Source: Mucilaginibacter robiniae | GTDB taxonomy: Bacteria; Bacteroidota; Bacteroidia; Sphingobacteriales; Sphingobacteriaceae | DNA: 64,000 nucleotides | Direction of reading: 5' to 3' | NCBI RefSeq assembly: GCF_012849215.1 | Contig: NZ_CP051682.1 | Coordinates: 4,464,001-4,528,000, forward strand | Shown: in pieces, positions 9,153 to 17,443 of the stretch | Layout: every line of letters begins with the position of its first letter | Position numbering within the stretch: the first letter of the stretch is position 1 | Notes under the pieces: model-generated | What the model saw: only the letters and a program-made list of their open reading frames with translations | Told to the model about the DNA's origin: nothing | Databases searched by the model: none | Translations under genes and position numbers: made by a program

Positions 9153-9617
9153 TCAATCATCATTATCATCTACATATCTGTTTTCTCTAATTTTATTTTT
9201 CCACCTGATGTACCAGGCTTGTTTATGTAACGCCAAAAGGAAATAAACGGCAGCAGCTGATACAACAGCCGTTATAAACATATTCATTCCTACCGCTACC
9301 CCAACGCCAGCTGTACACCAAATGGTAGCAGCAGTGGTTAAGCCTTGTGAACGGTTGTTACTGCTATCTTTGAAAATGATGCCTCCACCCAAAAAGCCAA
9401 TGCCTGATATAATATATGCAATGATGCGTGATGTAGAAGATAGGTCATGCAGGTTTTCGCCAATGTCGGTAAATAGTGAAGCTCCAAGACAAACGGCAGC
9501 ATAGGTACGGATTCCGGCACTTTTACCATCCCGTTCTCTATCGTATCCGATAGCTCCACCTAGAATAAAAGCAATCAGTAACTTTAAAACAATATTGAGC
9601 TCATTATTGATATCCAT
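9153..9617 (-). CDS. MgtC/SapB-family inner-membrane protein
   Basis: The 154-residue protein shows all MgtC landmarks: GGAIGYDRERDGKSAGIRTYAAVCLGASLF at residues 20-49, then the third span IISGIGFLGGGIIFKDSSNNRSQGLTTAATIWCTAGVGVAVG. About four to five spans are predicted. The soluble C-terminal ACT-like domain of Salmonella MgtC is missing, as in the short SapB class. MgtC proteins are tied to growth at low Mg2+ and to inhibition of ATP synthase in pathogens. The role in this organism is unknown. It is divergent from the sensor kinase at 9857. Confidence 0.85.
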   Translation of the reverse strand: MDINNELNIVLKLLIAFILGGAIGYDRERDGKSAGIRTYAAVCLGASLFTDIGENLHDLSSTSRIIAYIISGIGFLGGGIIFKDSSNNRSQGLTTAATIWCTAGVGVAVGMNMFITAVVSAAAVYFLLALHKQAWYIRWKNKIRENRYVDDNDD

Positions 9618-9856
9618 TCAAAACCTTCTAAAATATTTTTATTAACAATTGTAAGCTATAACAGCAAACAAGCTCTATAGTGTGATAACCTATTGTATTT
9701 AGTTGATTGTTATTGGAAAGATTATTTTTAAACCAAGTGGTTTTTCCTGATTTTAGGAAATAACAATCAAAGCATAGCAGATTTACGTAAGAAGCAACAT
9801 TAACTTTCAAAGGAGTAATAAGACCTTTAGTATTTTGTAATTGGTGTGCCTGCAAA

Positions 9857-11797
9857 GTGCATTATGGTAATTGCTTATCTTTGAATCCTAATAATTTAAA
9901 GAGAATTAATTTTACTGCATTGGTATCAGTATTTCAATTATTGAAAAGCAACTATCGGACGCTATTTTCAATTAGCTTGCTGGTTATTGTATTTTATTTA
10001 AGTCTTCAGCATAGTTATGTATTCTTTCATACCGTTGTTGAATTATTTTCTATTGTAGTTGCTTTTGCAGTTTTTATTGTCACTTGGAATGCGCGCCGTA
10101 TGATGGATAACAACTATCTGCAATTTGTGGGTATTGCTTACATTTTTATAGGTGCTTTAGATTTGCTGCATACCCTAACTTTTAGGGGAATGAATCTGAT
10201 TGTTAGTCCTATTTACTATACTAACCAATTCTGGGTAGCGACTCGTTTTCTGGAAGCTATTACATTACTGACTGGCTTTGCATTTTTAAATACGAAAAGG
10301 AAACTGAATGCCGATTTGGTTTTCCTGATCTATTTAGTGGCAAGTACGCTTATAAGTTTATCAATTCTGTACTGGAAAAATTTTCCTGTTTGCTATATTG
10401 ATGGATATGGGCTTACTGATTTTAAAATTTATGCCGAATATGCTATTATAGCCATTCTTTTTATTGCAGCTTACCTTTTAGTTCAAAAAAAAACGTCTTT
10501 TACTCCATTGGTTTACCAGTTGATATTTTACTCATTGGTATTTACTATATTAAGTGAGTTTTGCTTTACGCTTTATGCAACAAACAGCAGTTTTGCCGCC
10601 GAGTTAGGGCATTATGCAAAATTGATTTCTTTTTTCCTGCTTTATAAAGCCGACGTTGAAACCGGCTTCTTAAAACCTACTGATTTAATTTTTAGAAACC
10701 TAAAGGATAACGAGGAGAAATACCGCACACTGGCAGAAAGTATGCCAGGACTTATTATGCGGTTTGACCATAACCTAAATTGCATTTATAATAATAGTAG
10801 AGCAAATCAATGGTTGCACAATGGACAACAAAGCTTATCTATCGCAGATTCTCCTGAAATGCAGATGACTTTATCTTTAGAGATGGAGTTGAGCCATTTA
10901 TTACAAAAAGCAAAAACTACCGTACAAACGCAAGAGTCATATATTTCTGTTCAGCAGAATGAAGCTATAATGCATTATGCTGTTCAGGCTATTCCGGAAC
11001 AGCATACCGAAACAGATGAGCCTACATATTTGATTATATGTCAAGATGTTACTCTTTTAAAGCTTGCAGAACAGCAATTGAAAGAGCTAAATGCTACCAA
11101 AGATAAGCTATTTTCTATTATAGCTCATGATTTAAGAAACCCATTTACCTCTTTACTATCATTCAGTGAGCTGATCTATAAAAATGCAGATAAGCTGCGT
11201 AAAGAAAAAATTGAACAAATGGCTTTACGCATGAATGATTCAGCCAAGCAGGCTTATGCATTACTAGAGAATTTACTGAACTGGTCGAGGGTACAAACCG
11301 GAATGCTTAAGCCTAACTTACAGCTTTTAAATTCCCAAGAGTTATTGAATGAAGCAAAGTCTTTCTCATCTTCTGTGGCTCAGGCAAAAAATGTTGATAT
11401 TGTAATTATTGGCAGCAGTGCTATAAACGTGTTTGCTGACAAGCACATGATTAATACTGTACTCCGAAATTTGATTTCTAACGCCGTAAAATTTAGTTAT
11501 CCCGAAAGCAGTATTGTGCTGAGGGCTGACCAGAATGGAAGTGATATGATGTTTTCGGTTGCGGATATGGGCGTAGGTATAGAGAAGGAAAATCAGGAGC
11601 AACTATTAAGCATTGGTAACAGGCACTCTACCAACGGTACCGCAGCTGAAAAGGGTACTGGTTTAGGTTTAGTACTTTGTAAAGAGTTTATAGAGCTTAA
11701 CGGTGGCCGTTTATGGTTAAACAGTGAATTTGGTGTAGGTACTACTTTTTACTTTACCTTACCTATTGCACACGATCAACTTCAAAAAAGAATTTAG
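9857..11797 (+). CDS. MASE3-type membrane sensor histidine kinase with PAS domain
   Basis: This 646-residue kinase has about eight membrane spans in residues 20-285. They contain the MASE3-like stretch LDLLHTLTFRGMNLI and GFAFLNTKRK. A PAS-type domain follows (about 290-400, opening EKYRTLAESMPGLIMRFD). The HisKA domain has the phospho-accepting His424 in IIAHDLRNPFTSLLSF. The ATPase domain has the N box (NLISNAVKFS), GVGIEKE and GTGLGLVLCKEF. A GTG start at 9857 is needed because the first ATG lies inside the sensor region. No response regulator is adjacent, so this is an orphan kinase. A terminator at 11854 follows. Confidence 0.88.
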   Translation: MHYGNCLSLNPNNLKRINFTALVSVFQLLKSNYRTLFSISLLVIVFYLSLQHSYVFFHTVVELFSIVVAFAVFIVTWNARRMMDNNYLQFVGIAYIFIGALDLLHTLTFRGMNLIVSPIYYTNQFWVATRFLEAITLLTGFAFLNTKRKLNADLVFLIYLVASTLISLSILYWKNFPVCYIDGYGLTDFKIYAEYAIIAILFIAAYLLVQKKTSFTPLVYQLIFYSLVFTILSEFCFTLYATNSSFAAELGHYAKLISFFLLYKADVETGFLKPTDLIFRNLKDNEEKYRTLAESMPGLIMRFDHNLNCIYNNSRANQWLHNGQQSLSIADSPEMQMTLSLEMELSHLLQKAKTTVQTQESYISVQQNEAIMHYAVQAIPEQHTETDEPTYLIICQDVTLLKLAEQQLKELNATKDKLFSIIAHDLRNPFTSLLSFSELIYKNADKLRKEKIEQMALRMNDSAKQAYALLENLLNWSRVQTGMLKPNLQLLNSQELLNEAKSFSSSVAQAKNVDIVIIGSSAINVFADKHMINTVLRNLISNAVKFSYPESSIVLRADQNGSDMMFSVADMGVGIEKENQEQLLSIGNRHSTNGTAAEKGTGLGLVLCKEFIELNGGRLWLNSEFGVGTTFYFTLPIAHDQLQKRI

Positions 11798-11853
11798 TAA
11801 ATTTCTGATGCAAGCCTTCTTTTTGCGTGTAAACAAACAACATATTTTGTTAT

Positions 11854-11894
11854 AAAAAAGCTTGTAAGTGAATACTATACTTATGAGCTTTTTT
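11854..11894 (+). terminator. Hairpin terminator after the sensor kinase
   Basis: A 16-base arm (11854-11869) starting AAAAAAGCTT pairs with 11879-11894 ending AGCTTTTTT, with two mismatches. A T-rich tail follows. It is placed 57 bases after the kinase stop codon. Confidence 0.7.
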
Positions 11895-12178
11895 ATGTGT
11901 TAATTAGTTAAAATCTGTTGTAAACCGTTATTTGAAGCTGATGGTTGTCAATATCGGAAAATGATCTGACGGGTATTTGCCATGATAGCCTTACCGGTTA
12001 GGGTTCTGCCCAGACTTCGCATTTAATAAGCAGTCTGTTTCAGGAATGGGGGTTAAAGGTAATATTTATCATTTCATTTGCGAGCTACAGTACTTAACTG
12101 GGTAAGTTCGCCAGAGTTGCTGCCAGTTAATTGTTAAATAATATCATTTGTAATAAAAATTAGCGAACGTTGTAATTT
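11895..12178. other. Gap before the EamA gene with no clear gene
   Basis: About 280 bases with stop codons in all frames and no recognisable RNA gene. The only structure seen is a 7-bp inverted repeat TAACTGG/CCAGTTA around 12096-12129, shortly before the EamA start. It probably holds the EamA promoter and leader. Confidence 0.5.
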
Positions 12179-13057
12179 ATGCTGAATAACAAAAGCATTC
12201 TTTTAGGATTATTATTTGCTATACTTTGGGCAACTGGATCTGTAGCTTTTAAATTGGGACTTCGGTCGGCCGATCCGTTGATATTGGCTACTATGCGCTT
12301 TGTGGGTACGGGCATTTTGTTCGGTCATTACTTTCTGATTAATAAGAAGTACCGTTTTCGACCTAACTTGGTAGAGTGGAAAGCCATTGCTATTTATGGA
12401 CTTTTAAATACTACGTTAACACTAGGATCGTTTTCAGCTGCACAACGATATGCATCCGCTGGTATTAGTATGCTGTTTATTGCTATTACTCCCTTAGTGA
12501 TTGCACTGTTAAGCTCTATCTTTTTGGAAAGGAAGCTTAAGTGCACAGAAGTAGCCGGTATGCTGCTGGCATTTTCGGGCTTAATGCTTGCTGCTGTTCT
12601 TGATCTGCCAAAAGCACAGATTAAGCCTATGGGTATTATTCTATTGATGATTTATGTTTTTGCCTATGCGTTAAGCAGTATTTACTTTTCGGGCTTAAAA
12701 TTATCTTTATCTAGAGAGGTGTTTAATGTATGGCAGGTATTTGTGGGTGGTATAATACTAAGTCCTTTGTCTTTATTCTTTCATCAAAGCCATGTTACAC
12801 ATTGGGACTTTTACCTATGGGGATCTTTAGCCTGGTTGATTGTAGTGCTTTCGTTTATTGCTAACCAATTGTGGTTATACTTAATTAACTTAGATACGGT
12901 AAAAGCGGCAAACTGGCTTTACCTGGTTCCTGGCTTAGGTTATATATATGGTTATGTTTTGCTCCATGAACATATTACCTGGTATGCAATATGCGGAACA
13001 ATAATGGTTATAGCAGGCTTAATAATATCTAAGGGTGTTAAAACAAGTAAGCAGTAA
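12179..13057 (+). CDS. EamA/DMT-family transporter
   Basis: The 292-residue protein has ten hydrophobic spans arranged as two EamA repeats (about 5-135 and 150-285). Opening landmarks are LLFAILWATGSVAFKLGLRSADPLILATMRFVG. The first repeat also shows SAAQRYASAGISMLFIAITPLVIALLSSIFLERKL and the second shows AANWLYLVPGLGYIYGYVLLHEHITWY. Such proteins export metabolites or take up small molecules. The substrate cannot be inferred. It is convergent with the antiporter gene at 13130 and stands alone. Confidence 0.88.
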   Translation: MLNNKSILLGLLFAILWATGSVAFKLGLRSADPLILATMRFVGTGILFGHYFLINKKYRFRPNLVEWKAIAIYGLLNTTLTLGSFSAAQRYASAGISMLFIAITPLVIALLSSIFLERKLKCTEVAGMLLAFSGLMLAAVLDLPKAQIKPMGIILLMIYVFAYALSSIYFSGLKLSLSREVFNVWQVFVGGIILSPLSLFFHQSHVTHWDFYLWGSLAWLIVVLSFIANQLWLYLINLDTVKAANWLYLVPGLGYIYGYVLLHEHITWYAICGTIMVIAGLIISKGVKTSKQ

Positions 13058-13129
13058 CATGCTTATTCGGACACACGAACAACATAGTAGCATCTTAACC
13101 TTTTTATTGTAGAAAGAAAAGTGCTTTGC

Positions 13130-14407
13130 TTACGATTTGGTACAACTTTGTTGAGCGTTTATTTTTTTCATGAGTATAGGTAACAATAAACCCTGACCAA
13201 CTATCGTAATTAATACAACAACTGTGGTAATGTAAATGATAGTTCCCCGCATTGGAAAGGGCTGACCATGGACCAGTGTTTTTGGTAAACCTATAGCTAC
13301 AGCCAACGAAACAATACCTCGCATGCCCGACCAACTGATTACCAAACTTTCCTGTAAGCCAAGTAGGGTAAATGCGGATATAGCCTGTTTACTGTTTTTA
13401 ATATTAGGATGATTAAAGCCACGTTGTAATCCTTCTTTTTTCGAAAATACACGTACCATACGTATAATTAATGCTGTTACTGTAATGAGTAATGCATAAG
13501 CTGCATCTTTCCACAAATCATCGTAAGAAATAGATTTAACAACAACAGGAAGTTCAAGGCCGATGAGTACAAAAATTAACCCGTTTAGTAGAAATACAAG
13601 CAATTCCCAAATGCTTGCCGATTGTCTTTTTAATTCTTCTGGAAAGCGAGCTTCACTTAACTTCGATATACTAAGTCCAAGTGCAACCACCGCAATAACG
13701 GCAGAACAATGGAGTTCTTCGGCTAGCAAATAAGTGATAAATGGTGCAAGCAATGTATAACTTAGTACAGCCAATATTTGATTGCGTATCAGGCGTAAAA
13801 CAGTTGCCAGTATTTTGGCTATCACCAAACCAATTACAATGCCTCCACCTATTAGGATAAGGAAGGTAAATGAAGCTTTCCACCATATAAAGGCTGCTCC
13901 GGTTACTGCTGCTGTAGCGTAACGGTAAGCTACCAATGCAGATGCATCATTGAGCAGGCTTTCGCCTTCTAGTATCGTTATGGTAAGTGGCGATAATCCA
14001 AGTCCTTTAGTTATACTAAGAGCAGCAACGGCATCTGTTGAAGAAAGAATTGCACCAAGCACAAAAGCAAGCGGCCAACTCATGCCCGGAATAATGTAAT
14101 GAGCAATTACGGCAATGCCAACTGTTGTTAAGAACACCAATCCAAATGCCATTGAACTTATCGTATTCAGATTTTCTCTAAAATCTTTGAAATGCAAATT
14201 GAAAGCAGCATCATATAGCAATGGAGGAAGAAATAGTAAGAATACAACTCCTGGATCAATCTCTATTGTTGGTATAAAAGGAATAAATCCCATAGCAATA
14301 CCAGCTATAATCAATACTATGGGCGATGATAGCTTAAAGCGATCTGCCAATGCATTAAGTAACGCCATAATACTAATTAGCACCAGTAGTATAGTAAAGT
14401 TTCCCAT
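13130..14407 (-). CDS. CPA1-family Na+/H+ antiporter (second copy)
   Basis: This 425-residue protein with about twelve spans carries the CPA1 signatures GAILSSTDAVAALSI and ILEGESLLNDASALVAYRYA. Late motifs are LLNGLIFVLIGLELPVV and SWSGMRGIVSLAVAIGLP. The SSTDAVA and GESLLNDASA versions place it in a different CPA1 branch from the copy at 4522 (SPTDPIA and GESLFNDGVA), so this is not a recent duplicate. It should act in sodium and pH homeostasis at the inner membrane. It is preceded by 226 bases of AT-rich non-coding DNA after the MFS gene. Confidence 0.9.
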   Translation of the reverse strand: MGNFTILLVLISIMALLNALADRFKLSSPIVLIIAGIAMGFIPFIPTIEIDPGVVFLLFLPPLLYDAAFNLHFKDFRENLNTISSMAFGLVFLTTVGIAVIAHYIIPGMSWPLAFVLGAILSSTDAVAALSITKGLGLSPLTITILEGESLLNDASALVAYRYATAAVTGAAFIWWKASFTFLILIGGGIVIGLVIAKILATVLRLIRNQILAVLSYTLLAPFITYLLAEELHCSAVIAVVALGLSISKLSEARFPEELKRQSASIWELLVFLLNGLIFVLIGLELPVVVKSISYDDLWKDAAYALLITVTALIIRMVRVFSKKEGLQRGFNHPNIKNSKQAISAFTLLGLQESLVISWSGMRGIVSLAVAIGLPKTLVHGQPFPMRGTIIYITTVVVLITIVGQGLLLPILMKKINAQQSCTKS

Positions 14408-14633
14408 ACAATTACCTATATTAATGATTCTGCTATAACTTAAAATATTAAACTTTTATCAAGGATCAATATCTTACCCATAATACAGTATGTACCTATA
14501 TTACGATATTTTTTGGTGATTGTGAACAAGTTCCAAAATTGAAGCAGCAATATCCAAAGCATATGGTATAAGGGCTTTCTTGTAGATGTTGCACTGCCTT
14601 GTACCATAGTTTATGTATTTAAAGGTATATATG

Positions 14634-15839
14634 TTAGGCAGTTCTTAATGTAGATGTTTGCTTTCTATTAGTTAAAAATACGGCTATCATAACAAGTGCA
14701 GAAAGTAAACCTAAAATGAGATAGCTATAACTTAAATGTCCTTCATCTTTAGGTGGTAATACCGAAACTATACCATAACTGATTATGGAAACCAAGATGT
14801 ATACAACTCCTCCTGTCATGCCACCTGATATGCCGGCATACTGTGGAAACTTACTAAGGCAATAAGTGAAATAGTTGTTGTAAGTGAACCCGGCACAAGC
14901 ATGAATGAGAAACGCAAACAAAAGCAATGTAAACAAGTTGCTCACGAAAAATAAACTACCAATCATGGTTACTGCGAATAATATCTGCAACGAAAGATTA
15001 AACACTAGCTTTCTAAAGAAAGGTCGCTTGATTGTGGCTCTGCCTATAAAGCCGCCACACATCCAAGCTATCCCGAGTAGGAGTGAGCAATAGCCGGCAA
15101 TTACAGGAGTAAGTTTCAACTGATGCTCTATAATAAATGGGCCAGTCATATTGTAAACCATAACCATAGTATATGCCAAGCCAAGCATAGCTATACCAAG
15201 GGTAAAACTGGCGGTACCTATCATATTAGCATAAATATCTGCAATAGTACGTAAATGGAAGGCAACAGGCTTTTTAAGCGTTTCACGGCTGTAAAGCCAA
15301 TCCAATAGCCCGATTCCTGCCGATAATACGGCTAGAAAATAAAAGTTAGATTGCCACCCGAATAAGTGCTCCAGATAGCCTCCGATAAAAGGTGCTACTA
15401 TAGGCCCTGCCGACCAAATAATGGTAAACATACTGAGGTAATGCTTTAGGCGATCTCCCTCATATACATCCACAAAATAGGCGCGCTTAGCCACTACAAT
15501 AATGGCTACGGTAATGCCGTGTATAATACGCATTAAACAAATCAAATAGATGTTATGGCTTACCGCAATTACTAAACTTGCAATGGCAAAAACAAGCAAT
15601 GCGATAAGACCAAGTTTAAACCTGCCAAAGCTATCTAGTACACTGCCAATAAATAGCTGTGAAACGCCGTAGCTGATCAAAAACAAAGTTAACGTAAGCT
15701 GAACCTGTACATTGCTGATGTGCAAAGCCATTCCCATACTGGGTAATGAAGGGATATAAATATCAGTAGCAAAACCAGAGAGGGGCAGTAAAGAAAAGGC
15801 AAGGATTGTGGGGATTCGATGTTGGCGTTCGTCTGTCAT
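14634..15839 (-). CDS. MFS drug/metabolite transporter, Bcr/CflA type
   Basis: The 401-residue protein has twelve hydrophobic spans. It opens with LLPLSGFATDIYIPSLPSMG, the characteristic first span of the Bcr/CflA DHA1 branch. Motif A is DSFGRFKLGL and motif C lies in WSAGPIVAPFIGGYLEHLFGW. Family members export drugs such as bicyclomycin, or small metabolites and siderophores. The substrate is unknown here. It is a single-gene unit facing away from the amine oxidase region. Confidence 0.88.
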   Translation of the reverse strand: MTDERQHRIPTILAFSLLPLSGFATDIYIPSLPSMGMALHISNVQVQLTLTLFLISYGVSQLFIGSVLDSFGRFKLGLIALLVFAIASLVIAVSHNIYLICLMRIIHGITVAIIVVAKRAYFVDVYEGDRLKHYLSMFTIIWSAGPIVAPFIGGYLEHLFGWQSNFYFLAVLSAGIGLLDWLYSRETLKKPVAFHLRTIADIYANMIGTASFTLGIAMLGLAYTMVMVYNMTGPFIIEHQLKLTPVIAGYCSLLLGIAWMCGGFIGRATIKRPFFRKLVFNLSLQILFAVTMIGSLFFVSNLFTLLLFAFLIHACAGFTYNNYFTYCLSKFPQYAGISGGMTGGVVYILVSIISYGIVSVLPPKDEGHLSYSYLILGLLSALVMIAVFLTNRKQTSTLRTA

Positions 15840-16148
15840 GAGTGGGCAAAATTAACATACCTGCCCAAACGTTGTCGGAGACGAAGGATTATTTACATCG
15901 GGTTGACTGTTCAAAGGTTACTATAATTTAGATCAATTTAATGTAGTGGAAGAGGTTTATTCATGTTAATTTACTCATTATATAAATCTAACGGCTATTT
16001 AGTTTTAACACTCGGATCTGAGTGGGCTTGTAAAAAAAATCTTGTTTACACGAGGGGTATTCACATTTAAAATTTAACAATGACAAATTGCTACGACTAA
16101 ATTCAGTAGTAACAGCTTGTCGTTGTCTTTGGATGAAGACAGAGTTAT
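15840..16148. other. Gap between the MFS start and the amine oxidase stop, no gene seen
   Basis: About 300 AT-rich bases. Both flanking genes run on the minus strand, so it holds the end of the amine oxidase transcript and the MFS promoter. I see only weak inverted repeats, for example TGTAAA/TTTACA near 16030-16051, and no T-run terminator. Confidence 0.5.
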
Positions 16149-17240
16149 TTATCCGATTGTTTCGTTAGGAACTAGCTTAGTCTGAATAACCCTTTCTGCA
16201 ATCCTTTTTGCTGAAGTTACTGCCCCTTCCATATAACCGCCATATACGAGTGATGTTTCGGTGCCACAGAAATACAGTTTGCCATTCATATAAACCTCTT
16301 GTAGTAGCGGATGTCCATTAAACTGGTGAGGCCGTTGGATAGTAGGATTGCCGGCGATCAGCAACTCATCATTCCAAAATTTATCTTGATAATCTAGCGG
16401 CATGGCCGCTTCTTTACCAAACAGATCAACCAACTGGCGTAATACAAATTCTTTCCTAACCTCGTAATTGTAGCCTGCTGCGCCACTGTTTAGAAATCCG
16501 ATAAATCCAAACTTATCTTCTTCAAAATTGGTGTGATCATACATTTCTACAATCATCCCGGCATGACTATACAGCATGCCTGAATAGCCTTCTTTTCTCC
16601 AAAATGGTTCACTATATTCAATGGTAAACTTAAGTGCACCGGCCATCCAGGTTTGTACCGCCGGAAGTATTTGGGTAACAGTTTCAGGTAATTCAGGGGT
16701 AAACGTGATATGAGCTGCTGCTAGTTGCGGTGGAATGCAAATCATGACCTGATCCGCACGAAAAATTGTACCGCCAGTTACTTCAACTATCAGGCTATCA
16801 TTATCCATTTGCTTGATGGCCGAAACTTTCTTGTTAAGGTGAATGTGATCTTTATTCAACTCTTCAGCTAGCCTGTCAATTAGCATTTGTGTTCCTCCAG
16901 CTATCCGGTAAGATGGATTTTCTGCTTCTGGAACAAAGAATTTCTGAGGTGGTTCAAATGACTTGGTTTGAAAAAGACTGATGCCTCCGGAGTACTGCGG
17001 ATATTTAGTCAAACCCAGTTCGTTGGTTAATTCCAACAAATTGGTGTGGAGGTCTGAAAGCCAAGTAGCTCCCAACTCTAAAGGAGTTCCCTGCGTACCT
17101 TTTATCGTTTGTATTCGTCCGCCTAAACGAGATGACGCTTCTAAAACCGTAGCCTCGATGCCTTTTTGGAATAATAAATAAGCTAAAGTAAGTCCGCTTA
17201 AACCACCTCCTATAATCACTATGTTACCCGTAGAATTCAT
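16149..17240 (-). CDS. FAD-dependent amine oxidase family protein
   Basis: This 363-residue flavoprotein begins with the Rossmann motif VIIGGGLSGLTLAYLLFQKG and then the FAD-binding EASSRLGGRIQT. The GATWLSDLHTNLLEL and AGGTQMLIDRLAEEL stretches are typical of the flavin monoamine oxidase/phytoene-desaturase clan. The C-terminal FAD-closing motif is LYFCGTETSLVYGGYMEGAVTSAKR. It is shorter than the 430-500 residues of many monoamine oxidases. The substrate, an amine or another reduced compound, cannot be told. It has no signal peptide. Confidence 0.87.
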   Translation of the reverse strand: MNSTGNIVIIGGGLSGLTLAYLLFQKGIEATVLEASSRLGGRIQTIKGTQGTPLELGATWLSDLHTNLLELTNELGLTKYPQYSGGISLFQTKSFEPPQKFFVPEAENPSYRIAGGTQMLIDRLAEELNKDHIHLNKKVSAIKQMDNDSLIVEVTGGTIFRADQVMICIPPQLAAAHITFTPELPETVTQILPAVQTWMAGALKFTIEYSEPFWRKEGYSGMLYSHAGMIVEMYDHTNFEEDKFGFIGFLNSGAAGYNYEVRKEFVLRQLVDLFGKEAAMPLDYQDKFWNDELLIAGNPTIQRPHQFNGHPLLQEVYMNGKLYFCGTETSLVYGGYMEGAVTSAKRIAERVIQTKLVPNETIG

Positions 17241-17406
17241 TAGGCAAATATCTTGTTTTAATATAGAAGTGAATCGGATAAGCTGGAATATTTATGCTAT
17301 TATATTAGCAACGTTATGCCGTGTGGTAAAAAAGTCACCAGCGCTATATTCTTTACTGTTTTCGCATATTCTACCAAGTTAGCCCTTATTCATTCAATAA
17401 GTAGGT

Positions 17407-17440
17407 GTTACAAACAACAGTGCGTTAACTGTTTAGTAAC
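17407..17440 (-). terminator. Probable hairpin at the end of the sugar operon
   Basis: GTTAC (17407-17411) pairs with GTAAC (17436-17440) and AACAGT (17416-17421) pairs with ACTGTT (17428-17433). It lies directly after the kinase stop codon in the direction of transcription. The T-run is weak, so confidence is limited. Confidence 0.4.
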
Positions 17441-17443
17441 AAA

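Noticed and set aside
9628..9855. Open frame of 75 residues in the mgtC/kinase gap
   Set aside because: The composition is that of AT-rich non-coding DNA, there is no signal or domain, and it fills the divergent promoter region.
11901..12178. Possible non-coding RNA or riboswitch before the EamA gene
   Set aside because: Only one 7-bp inverted repeat is visible and no known riboswitch core could be recognised.
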